The translations under genes were made by a program, and so were the position numbers. DNA of 64,000 bases from Limnohabitans sp. INBF002 (GTDB lineage Bacteria > Pseudomonadota > Gammaproteobacteria > Burkholderiales > Burkholderiaceae_C), in assembly GCF_027924905.1 (NCBI RefSeq), contig NZ_AP027055.1, positions 2,046,001-2,110,000 of the forward strand, in the 5' to 3' direction. Below are positions 56,465 through 64,000 of the stretch, in pieces. The notes below the pieces were generated by a model that ran no database searches, had not been told where the DNA came from, and saw nothing but the letters and a program-made list of their open reading frames with translations. Numbering within the stretch: the first letter of the stretch is position 1; every line of letters begins with the position of its first letter.

Positions 56465-58087
56465 TTAAAAGCCTGCGGCTAAACCATCGCGCCGCGCATC
56501 GCTAGCGACCACATAGCCTTCGACCTTGGGATTACCTGCACGCCAGATGAATTGACCCGCGCCAAAGTCTTGGTAGCTGTCGTTGATGACCCCCACTTGG
56601 TGGCCACGCGCCTGCAAGCCCTGGGCCGTGTCGTGGTTGAGCGACGCCTCGACGTTGATCTCCAAGCCCGCGTTGTAACGCCAACGCGGGGCATCGCAGG
56701 CAGCTTGCGGGTTTTGTTGGTAATCCAGCATGCGCACCAGTGTTTGCATGTGGCCTTGCGGCTGCATGTTGGCGCCCATCACGCCGTAGCTCATCACGGG
56801 CTGACCGTCTTTGCTGAGGAAGGCTGGGATGATGGTGTGGAAGGGGCGCTTGCCAGGTGCTACCAAATTGGCGGGGTTCAAACCCTGCGCGTTCAAGCTG
56901 AAACCGTGGCCACGGTTTTGCAAGCTGATGCCAAAGTTGGGTTCGACACAGCCCGAGCCAAAGCCCATGTAATTGCTTTGGATGAAGCTGACCATCATGC
57001 CGTTTTCATCCGCCGTGCTGAGATAAATTGTGCCGCCCTTCACTGGGTTGCCTGCACCAAAGTCTTGGGCACGGTTCATATCGATCAATCGAGCGCGGCT
57101 CTTGAGATAAGACGGGTCCAGCATTTGCGCTGGCGTGACTTCCATCGCGCTGGGCTCAGCGACGTAGCGGTACACATCGGCAAATGCCAACTTCATGGCT
57201 TCGATTTGCAAATGTTGTGAATCCACGCCATCGACCTGCAAGCTGGCGATGTCAAAGTTCTCCAGAATGCCCAAAGCGATAAGTGCCGCGATGCCTTGCC
57301 CGTTGGGTGGAATTTCGTGCAGCGTATAGCCACGGTAGTTTTGCGCAATCGGTGTGACCCATTCGGCTTTGTAGTTGGCAAAGTCGCGGGCAGTGATGCT
57401 GCCACCGTGTTTGGTAGAGAACTGTTCAATCGCGTGCGCAATCTCACCACCATAAAACGCTTGGCCTTTGCTTTTTGCAATGGCACGCAAGCCCTTGGCT
57501 GCGGCAGGGAACGTGAACAATTCCCCCACATTGGGTGCGCGACCCCATGGCAAAAAGTTTTGGGCAAAACCGGGCTGGTTTTGTAACTCTGGTGTGGCAG
57601 CGGCCCACTTTTGTTGCACCACCACGGGCAACAAATAACCGCGCTCCGCAATTTCAATGGCGGGCTGCAACAAGTTTTCAAACGGCAACTTGCCAAACCG
57701 CTCACTCATCGCCACCCACGAGGCCACCGCACCGGGTACGGTGACCGAATCTATGCCGCGCTTGGGCGGCGTCTTGGCGTCGTCACCGTATTTGCGTTTG
57801 AAGTACTCGGGCGTCCAGGTTTGCGGTGCGTGGCCCGAGGCGTTCAGCCCATGGAGTTCTTTGCCATCCCACAAGATGCAAAACGCGTCTGAGCCCAAGC
57901 CACAACTCACGGGCTCCGTCAGTGTGATAGCCGCTGCAGCCGCAATGGCTGCGTCCACGGCATTGCCGCCTTGCCACAGCATGCGCAAGCCCGCTTGCGC
58001 TGCAAGCGGGTGCGAGGTGGACACCACATTGCGTGCAAAAACAGGTAAGCGCGTCGAGGTGTAGGGGTTGCTGTAGTTGAACTGCAT
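56465..58087 (-). CDS. Gamma-glutamyltransferase-like protein (YwrD type)
   Basis: A 540-residue GGT-family Ntn-hydrolase with no signal peptide (MQFNYSNPYTSTRLPVFARN), hence likely cytosolic. The presumed nucleophile is Thr353 in VKGGTIYLSTADENG; AAQAGLRMLWQGGNAVDAAIAAAAA is the conserved N-terminal block and YMGFGSGCVEPNFG lies after the cleavage point. Such proteins act on glutamyl, cephalosporin-side-chain or other amides. It precedes the lipoprotein ggt by three bases and is the first gene of the ggt-ggt-EndoU-acidic protein operon. Confidence 0.92.
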   Translation of the reverse strand: MQFNYSNPYTSTRLPVFARNVVSTSHPLAAQAGLRMLWQGGNAVDAAIAAAAAITLTEPVSCGLGSDAFCILWDGKELHGLNASGHAPQTWTPEYFKRKYGDDAKTPPKRGIDSVTVPGAVASWVAMSERFGKLPFENLLQPAIEIAERGYLLPVVVQQKWAAATPELQNQPGFAQNFLPWGRAPNVGELFTFPAAAKGLRAIAKSKGQAFYGGEIAHAIEQFSTKHGGSITARDFANYKAEWVTPIAQNYRGYTLHEIPPNGQGIAALIALGILENFDIASLQVDGVDSQHLQIEAMKLAFADVYRYVAEPSAMEVTPAQMLDPSYLKSRARLIDMNRAQDFGAGNPVKGGTIYLSTADENGMMVSFIQSNYMGFGSGCVEPNFGISLQNRGHGFSLNAQGLNPANLVAPGKRPFHTIIPAFLSKDGQPVMSYGVMGANMQPQGHMQTLVRMLDYQQNPQAACDAPRWRYNAGLEINVEASLNHDTAQGLQARGHQVGVINDSYQDFGAGQFIWRAGNPKVEGYVVASDARRDGLAAGF

Positions 58088-58209
58088 ACGGTTTTAAAAG
58101 GCTCGGAATGATGAATTGATTGAACCATAAAGAATTCAAAACTGAGTCATTATTTGGGGTTCATAAATACAATAAATTAACACTATAGAATTAACTTAAT
58201 TTAGATGAT

Positions 58210-58228
58210 TTGACGATTTACGTGTCAA
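58210..58228. promoter_or_regulatory. Inverted repeat in AT-rich divergent region
   Basis: TTGAC and GTCAA flank 9 bases in the 189-base AT-rich gap between the ggt operon and the BapA-like gene. It may be a regulator site; nearby TTAACA (about 58177) and TTTAGA could be promoter boxes. All are tentative. Confidence 0.3.
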
Positions 58229-58276
58229 ACCGTTTTTCTTGTTACTCACCCAATTAAGCCTAAAAGCAGCATCACC

Positions 58277-60466
58277 ATGTCAAACGTTTACACCTTCAAA
58301 GTTATCAAGCACGGTCAAGTGATTCTGCGTAAACAGATCAGCAATGGCACACGCAAAGGTATGGCAGCAACGGTGCTGCAAGCCGAGCCAGATGTGACGT
58401 ATACCTTTCAGTCACAAGACGGCGCAAGTCCCATCAAAAAAATCATCACCAAAAAAGTCGGTAAAGATTTGCATGTGGCCGCTGAAGATGGCGACATCAA
58501 TGCACCTGAAATCATCATCGAGAACTATGCAGCGTTTGAACAAAACACAGCCTTTGCCACCACCCTGAGATCGGGTGGCTTGAGCTTCTTTGATGCGCAA
58601 AGCAACGGCCTCTTTACATCCAGTTTATTTGGCGCAGAGACTGGCATCACCAGCTTGGTGGCAAGCGGCGCGGAGACCACAAGTTTTCTGTCGCCTTGGG
58701 TTTTGGCGGGTGCGGGGGCTGCTGCATTGATCGCCGCCAAGTCATCTTCAAAATCAGACACAGCCGCTGCGCCTGATACCAATGCAACCGCCTTGGCCAA
58801 AATCACCAGCTATGGGACAACGGGGACCACCGCTACACCCACAGTCAACGACTACACCGAAGCCGGCTTCAAAGACGTCACGAGCGGCAACCTCAGCGCC
58901 ATCAACAACGCCATCGCCAGCGTCAAAGCCGACAGCAACGCCAAAGTGTCGGAGGTGGTCACCGCCTATCTCAAAATATTGGCAGAAGCCAATGGCACCA
59001 ACACCGATGCCACACCCACTGCTGACCCATTGCTCAGCGACTACGCAGCACTTGGTGTGCAGCCGCTCAACACCCTGACGGATGCACAAAAACCCAACTA
59101 CCTCAGTTTGCTCAACGACATTGTGAAAAATCGGTTGGTGGCGGACATCATCACAGTCGCCAAACTGAGCGCGTTGTCGGCGATGGCCGAAAAAATCATC
59201 CTCATCGCGGCAGGCAACACTGGAACGACCGCCACCACACTCACCGCAGCAGATTTTCAAACCATGGGACTCACCGTCACCATCCCCAACAGCATGTTGA
59301 TGAACGCGATGGAGGCCAGTGCCAACGATGGCTCAAGCATCAACAGCTTGGCCGCGATCAAAGCCATCGACGCCAGTTACTCGAAAATCTTGGCGCAAGC
59401 AGATGGCATCAAAGCCAACACATCGACCGCAGCCAAATTGACCGTTGCCGACCTGACGAGCTTGGGCCTGTTGAGTCACTACGATGCCACGGGCACTACC
59501 AACACGGGAGGTGCCATCAACGGCAAAGCCATCGGGACAGGTGCACAAAATGCATCAGCACTGAATCTGTTGAACGATGTAATGGATGGAAAAACTAGCA
59601 CCCTAGTGGACACAACAGCAGAAATCAACCAACTCAGCATCTTGGTTGACAAAGTCATGGACATTGCCAGTGGTGCAACGGCGGCATCTGCACTGACGGC
59701 TACAGACTTAAGCAGCCTGGGTCTAACTGGGGTGACTGCCAACAATCTGCAGAAAATTGCAAACCAAATTTCTTCAACCCACAGTGCCGACGGTTCAGCC
59801 GTTGACAGTTTGGCGGAACTCCAAACCATGGTCGCGAAAGCGGTGATCCAAACCTATGCAGAAGACCAATCGGTCACGTCGCCAGCACCCACGCTTCAAG
59901 ACTACAAAGACTCAGGCCTGACCTTGGCGACCAGCCCCAGCGTCACGTGGACGGAGAACTTGAAAACCGGCGTCAACTCGGTCTTAGCAACCAAGCACAC
60001 CTACGCACTCGTGCCTGATATCGCGCTCAGCTTTCAAGCCGTCTTGGACGAAGCCAGCAATGGTGCATCGAATACCCATGCCGACCCGACGGCTGCGCAG
60101 TACACCATGTTGCTCACCACCTCACATGTTTTGCAAGGCGGCACGCTCGGTGCCACAACACTGGCCAGTGACAACGCCTTGTCACTCATGAATGACGTGG
60201 TAGCGCACAAGAGCCAACTCGGCGTGGACACCGTCAGCGAGCTAGAAGCTTATGCCACCGCCATTGATCACATCATGAACACCGCAGCGGCAATCAGCAC
60301 CACCAACCCCGTCACACTCGCGGAACTCAGCACCCTGGGATTGACCAACACGGCCAGTGCCAACCAAGCCACGTTCAACACCAACCTGCGCGCAACGCTT
60401 GACTCAGGCGCCGACGTGCACACCTGGGCGCAACTTCAAGCGCTGATCAACAGCAGCATTTCATAA
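58277..60466 (+). CDS. BapA-like repeat protein, probable surface or secreted adhesin
   Basis: A 729-residue protein. Residues 1-90 resemble the BapA-prefix domain of large biofilm adhesins (VYTFKVIKHGQVILRKQIS, GASPIKKIITKKVGKDLHV, APEIIIENYAAF). A hydrophobic Ala/Gly helix (SPWVLAGAGAAALIAAKSS) is at about 140-157. The rest is about eight degenerate 55-75 residue repeats of form DY/DL-x-x-x-GL-(20-40)-helix, as in DYTEAGFKDVTSGNL and DLSSLGLTGVTANNL. There is no Sec signal, and it ends abruptly in SQ-like ALINSSIS without RTX calcium repeats. Ser, Thr and Ala are abundant. An adhesin role is inferred. Confidence 0.72.
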   Translation: MSNVYTFKVIKHGQVILRKQISNGTRKGMAATVLQAEPDVTYTFQSQDGASPIKKIITKKVGKDLHVAAEDGDINAPEIIIENYAAFEQNTAFATTLRSGGLSFFDAQSNGLFTSSLFGAETGITSLVASGAETTSFLSPWVLAGAGAAALIAAKSSSKSDTAAAPDTNATALAKITSYGTTGTTATPTVNDYTEAGFKDVTSGNLSAINNAIASVKADSNAKVSEVVTAYLKILAEANGTNTDATPTADPLLSDYAALGVQPLNTLTDAQKPNYLSLLNDIVKNRLVADIITVAKLSALSAMAEKIILIAAGNTGTTATTLTAADFQTMGLTVTIPNSMLMNAMEASANDGSSINSLAAIKAIDASYSKILAQADGIKANTSTAAKLTVADLTSLGLLSHYDATGTTNTGGAINGKAIGTGAQNASALNLLNDVMDGKTSTLVDTTAEINQLSILVDKVMDIASGATAASALTATDLSSLGLTGVTANNLQKIANQISSTHSADGSAVDSLAELQTMVAKAVIQTYAEDQSVTSPAPTLQDYKDSGLTLATSPSVTWTENLKTGVNSVLATKHTYALVPDIALSFQAVLDEASNGASNTHADPTAAQYTMLLTTSHVLQGGTLGATTLASDNALSLMNDVVAHKSQLGVDTVSELEAYATAIDHIMNTAAAISTTNPVTLAELSTLGLTNTASANQATFNTNLRATLDSGADVHTWAQLQALINSSIS

Positions 60467-60489
60467 CGGACGCGTCGCGCAGCACAAAC

Positions 60490-61764
60490 TCAAACTTTGA
60501 ACACCTTGTTGTGCAAGCGACGCATAGACCACCACACCACCAACCCGACAAACGGCAAAGCACACGCGGCGGTGATGTCTGACGAAAAAGGCCAACCCAG
60601 CTTCTCAGCCCCTTTGGCCAGATAACTCACCAAGCCGGTGAAGTAATAGGTGATCGCTGCGACAGACAAGCCTTCGACCGTCGATTGCAACTTCAGCTGC
60701 AAGTCTTGGCGCTGATTCATCGTCGTGAGCAACTGTTGGCTGCTTTGTTGCTGCTCAAAGTCCACACGGGTACGCAACAAATTACTCATGCGTGAGACAC
60801 GCTCAGACAAAGCGTTCTGACGACGTGATGCCCAATCGCAGGTGCTGCGTGCGGGTGATAAACGACGCTCCATGAATTCCGCAATGGTTTGCATGCCAGG
60901 CATGCGCGATTCGGCAATGTCACGGATGCGGCGATCCACCAACTCAAAGTAAGCCCGTGTGGCCGAGAAGCGTGAGTGAGTAGCCGCGTACTGTCCTTCG
61001 ACCTCGCCTGCCAAACGGGTGAGCCGATCCAGCAAGCCCGCTTCATCGGCACGCTCGGCATGGCGAATGGCATTGGCCAGTTCAGCCAATTCACGCTCAG
61101 CGTCGGCCAACACGTGCGAGGCCTCGCGCGCTGCAGGCACCCCCAGCAAGGCGGCCATTCGGTAGGTTTCAATCTCCAACAGTTGCTGCACCAAGCGGCC
61201 TTGGCGACGTGGCGTGAGCGAGCCCGTCAACAACACGATGCGCGAAAAGCCATCGGGGTGCAGTTGAAAGTCGGTGTACACCTCACCATGACCTTCGGCC
61301 ACGGTAGAGGCCACCAAGGTGTCATCGTGCAGGACCTTAGGCATGTCTTGATGAATATTCATCGTCGAAGACGACAGCAACCACAGATGCAAACGCGCCA
61401 AGCATTCTCCAGGCAGCTGGGCCAACCATTTTTGTGGCACAGCTTGAATCGCCGTCATGGGATCCACATGCGCAAACACATCTGCCCCAACAGGACGCAT
61501 GAAGGTCCACGAGACAAACTCGGTGTGCAGCTCCCAGCGCATGCGAAACGAGCCCAAGTCCACGCGCACATGGTTGGTATGGGCATCGGGCGCGGGCAAA
61601 TGGTGGTCGTGCAGCAGTTGAGCCAAGTGGTCACGGCTGGCTTGGGCGCTGGCACGGTCCACCCACATGACCACACGCGAAATCACCTGTGGCGCTTGCA
61701 TGGGTTCTGGCGGTCGCGCATGCACTTCGTTATGCAGGGCCAGGCGTTGGGGGTGATCCATCAT
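60490..61764 (-). CDS. DUF3422 membrane protein
   Basis: A 424-residue protein starting MMDHPQRLALHNEVHARPPEPM, the DUF3422 hallmark, with a long helical middle (ERELAELANAIRHAERADEAGLL) and two C-terminal membrane helices (about residues 365-383 and 395-412). The pattern (cytosolic domain, coiled coil, paired helices) recalls CorA-like architecture, but no GMN motif is seen. The function is unknown. The ATG at 61764 is preferred to the TTG at 61800. It is convergent with the BapA-like gene. Confidence 0.88.
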   Translation of the reverse strand: MMDHPQRLALHNEVHARPPEPMQAPQVISRVVMWVDRASAQASRDHLAQLLHDHHLPAPDAHTNHVRVDLGSFRMRWELHTEFVSWTFMRPVGADVFAHVDPMTAIQAVPQKWLAQLPGECLARLHLWLLSSSTMNIHQDMPKVLHDDTLVASTVAEGHGEVYTDFQLHPDGFSRIVLLTGSLTPRRQGRLVQQLLEIETYRMAALLGVPAAREASHVLADAERELAELANAIRHAERADEAGLLDRLTRLAGEVEGQYAATHSRFSATRAYFELVDRRIRDIAESRMPGMQTIAEFMERRLSPARSTCDWASRRQNALSERVSRMSNLLRTRVDFEQQQSSQQLLTTMNQRQDLQLKLQSTVEGLSVAAITYYFTGLVSYLAKGAEKLGWPFSSDITAACALPFVGLVVWWSMRRLHNKVFKV

Positions 61765-61826
61765 TGCTGTCTTTCCAAGAAAACTCGTTTCAGCCTTCAA
61801 TATAAGCGAAGCCGAATCAAGACCTA

Positions 61827-61855
61827 ATGAAAAACGGCACCCGAAGGTGCCGTTT
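61827..61855 (-). terminator. Terminator of tctA (TTCG loop)
   Basis: On the minus strand AAACGGCACC-ttcg-GGTGCCGTTT (10-bp stem) is followed by TTCATTAGG after the stem's own T-run. It lies 25 bases past the tctA stop and shares a 16-base core with the desaturase terminator at 38384-38410. Confidence 0.85.
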
Positions 61856-61879
61856 GAAGGTGAAACAGTTTTAACTGAA

Positions 61880-63391
61880 TTAATCTTCCACGAAGGCTTC
61901 TTCGCGTTTGGACTTGATGGACGGCAACAGCACGATCACCAAGAGCAACGCAGCAGCAGCCAACAAACCCGCAGACAAAGGACGTGTACCGAACACGGTC
62001 CAGTCACCACGCGACAGCAACAAGGCGCGACGCAGGTTCTCTTCCATCATCGGGCCCAAGATGAAACCCAGCAACAAAGGCGCAGGTTCCACACCGAGCT
62101 TCACAAAGGTGTAGCCCACCAAACCGAAGGCGGCGACCATCCAGATGTCGAAGGTGTTGTTGTTGGTCGAGTACACACCGATCGCGCAGAACAGCACGAT
62201 GGCGGGGAACAAGAATCGGTAAGGCACAGACAACAACTTGATCCACATGCCAATCAAAGGCAAGTTCAAGATCACGAGCATCAAGTTACCAATCCACATG
62301 GAGGCAATCAGACCCCAGAACAACTCGGGGTTGCTGGTCATCACCTGTGGGCCGGGCTGGATGTTGTGAATGGTCATCGCACCCACCATCAAAGCCATCA
62401 CGGCGTTGGGTGGAATACCCAAGGTGAGCAAGGGAATGAAGGAGGTTTGTGCACCGGCGTTGTTGGCCGACTCAGGCGCAGCCACACCGCGGATGTTGCC
62501 TTGACCGAATGGCACTTCGCCTGGACGCAGCTTGGTTTTCTTCTCGATGGTGTATGCAGCAAACGCAGCCAACAAAGCACCGCCACCAGGCAACACGCCG
62601 AGCAACGAACCCAACGCTGTACCGCGAATGACCGCAGGCAACATGTTCTTGAAGTCTTCCTTGGTGGGGAACAAACCTTCCACCTTGGCCGTGAACACTT
62701 CGCGTTCGTCTTCGGGTTGCGACAAGTTCGAAATGATCTCGCCGTAACCGAACACGCCCATCGCCACCACCACAAAGCCCACACCGTCGGTGAGTTCAGG
62801 GATGTCAAAGCTGAAACGTGCCACACCAGAGTTGACGTCGGTACCGATCAAGCCCATCAAGAGGCCCAACACGATCATGGCGATCGCCTTGAGCAAAGAG
62901 CCCGAAGCCAACACCACCGCGCCAACCAAGCCCAAGATCATGAGCGAGAAGTATTCGGCAGGGCCGAACTTAAAAGCGAGTTCGGTCAAAGGAGGCGCGA
63001 AGGCCGCCAAGATCAAGGTACCCACAGAACCGGCGAAGAACGAACCCAAACCAGCAGCCGCCAAAGCGGGGCCTGCTCGGCCTTTGCGGGCCATTTGGTA
63101 ACCGTCAATGGTGGTCACCACCGACGACGATTCACCCGGCAAGTTCACCAAAATCGCGGTGGTGGAGCCACCGTATTGGGCGCCGTAATAAATACCGGCC
63201 AACATGATCAGCGCCGACACAGGGGGCAGCGCGTAAGTGGCAGGCAACAACATGGCGATGGTGGCCACAGGGCCAATGCCTGGCAACACGCCAATCAGCG
63301 TGCCCAAGATACAACCGACCAAGGCGTACATGAGGTTGATGGGCGTGAACGCCACACCAAAACCCAATGAGAGGTTTGCAATCAAATCCAT
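61880..63391 (-). CDS. tctA: Tripartite tricarboxylate transporter large permease TctA
   Basis: A 503-residue permease with about 11-12 helices. LVGCILGTLIGVLPGIGPVATIAMLLP and GIYYGAQYGGSTTAILVNLPGES are TctA signatures, as is the second-half PGGGALLAAFAAYTIEKK. With TctB it imports carboxylates handed over by a Bug protein, using an ion gradient. It starts 17 bases after tctB. No Bug gene is adjacent within the window; it may lie beyond the right edge. Confidence 0.96.
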   Translation of the reverse strand: MDLIANLSLGFGVAFTPINLMYALVGCILGTLIGVLPGIGPVATIAMLLPATYALPPVSALIMLAGIYYGAQYGGSTTAILVNLPGESSSVVTTIDGYQMARKGRAGPALAAAGLGSFFAGSVGTLILAAFAPPLTELAFKFGPAEYFSLMILGLVGAVVLASGSLLKAIAMIVLGLLMGLIGTDVNSGVARFSFDIPELTDGVGFVVVAMGVFGYGEIISNLSQPEDEREVFTAKVEGLFPTKEDFKNMLPAVIRGTALGSLLGVLPGGGALLAAFAAYTIEKKTKLRPGEVPFGQGNIRGVAAPESANNAGAQTSFIPLLTLGIPPNAVMALMVGAMTIHNIQPGPQVMTSNPELFWGLIASMWIGNLMLVILNLPLIGMWIKLLSVPYRFLFPAIVLFCAIGVYSTNNNTFDIWMVAAFGLVGYTFVKLGVEPAPLLLGFILGPMMEENLRRALLLSRGDWTVFGTRPLSAGLLAAAALLLVIVLLPSIKSKREEAFVED

Positions 63392-63408
63392 TTTTTATTT
63401 CTCCCGGC

Positions 63409-63894
63409 TCAACCAGTGATGAAGGTGGGCCACACAGGCATCTGCAATTTCAGCAGCACGATGAAAGCCAAGTAGCTACCAGCAGACAAGATGGTGGCCA
63501 AGATGAGGACGTCTTTCAACACAAACGTCTCGCCGGCTTTGCTTGCAATGATGACCAAGGCGTAGATCGCAGCGATCAAGCCCATGGCTGGAACGCCCAA
63601 GCTGGGCAAGCCAGCCAACAAGATACCGAACACCACGTTGGCACCCAAGATGAACACAATGGGGCGCCAAGCAAACTTACCAATCGGCTCGCCGTCTTCG
63701 GTGTGCTCGACCAATGAGTAAAACATGATGAAGGCACCCAACACGGCCAAGAAAATACCCAACAGCATGGGGAAGTAGCCAGGGCCCATGCGCGCGCCTG
63801 TGCCAATCGTGTAGTTGGTTGCACCCCACGCGAAGCCACCACCGACCAATGTGAACATCAGGCCGGAGAAAAAGTCTTTTTGACTTTTGATCAT
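63409..63894 (-). CDS. tctB: Tripartite tricarboxylate transporter small subunit TctB
   Basis: A 161-residue membrane protein with four helices; MIKSQKDFFSGLMFTLVGGGFAWGA and GTGARMGPGYFPMLLGIFLAVLG are typical of TctB. The ATG at 63894 is preceded by GAGGAG (63902-63907), which decides it over a frame start at 63918. It is the first gene of tctBA within the window; 63919-64000 holds no gene but may carry the promoter. Confidence 0.94.
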   Translation of the reverse strand: MIKSQKDFFSGLMFTLVGGGFAWGATNYTIGTGARMGPGYFPMLLGIFLAVLGAFIMFYSLVEHTEDGEPIGKFAWRPIVFILGANVVFGILLAGLPSLGVPAMGLIAAIYALVIIASKAGETFVLKDVLILATILSAGSYLAFIVLLKLQMPVWPTFITG

Positions 63895-64000
63895 TTCATC
63901 TCCTCTATTCAAAAGCAAATATGCAGTGAATTATGGAGTTGCACCTAGGGGTCACCCGATGTGGGTTCCACCTACTTTTTCGAGGTCAAAAATCAGGGGT

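Noticed and set aside
61847..63370. 507-residue open frame on the plus strand opposite tctA
   Set aside because: It is rich in His, Gln, Arg and Gly with no recognisable motif and lies exactly antisense to a conserved permease; it is a codon-bias shadow.

Overview
The window is a gene-dense (no gap over 300 bases), mid-to-high GC chromosomal segment of a betaproteobacterium of the order Burkholderiales, most likely family Comamonadaceae (Limnohabitans/Rhodoferax-like). The evidence is inference from content: tripartite tricarboxylate (TctAB) and Bug-type binding proteins, a phasin, DUF2189/DUF2788/DUF3422 proteins, the ftsK-lolA-rarA and ribF-ileS-lspA gene orders, and bimodular QueF. No phage, insertion sequence, integrase or CRISPR array was seen. 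The only RNA gene is a tRNA-Leu(CAA).

Layout. 0.1-4.8 kb: argH, a DUF2127 membrane protein, a PfkB-type phosphofructokinase, an lldD-like FMN alpha-hydroxyacid dehydrogenase broken by a frameshift, and an orphan RskA-like anti-sigma domain protein. 4.8-9.7 kb: a tautomerase, DNA polymerase IV, then a three-gene signalling operon (PhnD-like periplasmic binding protein, histidine kinase, HD-GYP response regulator). 9.7-13 kb (minus strand): queF, yaaA and a family-5 solute-binding protein with a clear terminator. 13-19 kb: valS, galU, cysM-tusA, a phasin and a zinc-ribbon protein. 19-23 kb: a hybrid PAS kinase, two unusual repeat proteins and the tRNA. 23-28 kb: an OYE-family oxidoreductase, a Bug protein, an epimerase-like SDR, a 2Fe-2S/FAD reductase and two membrane proteins.

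28-36.7 kb is one minus-strand block: ftsK, lolA, a uracil/hypoxanthine-DNA-glycosylase-like gene, rarA, then livHMGF (branched-chain amino acid type ABC transporter without its binding protein). trxB diverges from ftsK and is followed by rpmB-rpmG. 38-42.6 kb: a fatty acid desaturase, rsmB, DUF1653, purN, a large near-perfect inverted repeat and an HNH nuclease. 42.7-48 kb: ribF-ileS-lspA plus a 2-oxoglutarate/iron dioxygenase tightly linked to lspA. 48-53.6 kb: a quinone oxidoreductase, two EamA exporters, an SDR lacking the catalytic Tyr/Lys, and a Kef-type antiporter.

53.6-60.5 kb is the most accessory-looking part. Two gamma-glutamyltransferase paralogues on the minus strand are followed, with overlapping stop and start codons, by a membrane-anchored EndoU-like nuclease domain protein and then a small acidic protein: a candidate toxin/immunity pair. 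Divergent from them is a 729-residue BapA-like repeat protein. The window ends with a DUF3422 protein and tctA/tctB, which would run from a promoter near or beyond the right edge.

The strongest candidates for undescribed biology are the EndoU-like/acidic pair (53.6-54.6 kb), the N-x-Q repeat protein (21.7-22.9 kb), the BapA-like protein (58.3-60.5 kb) and the lspA-linked dioxygenase (47.2-48.0 kb).
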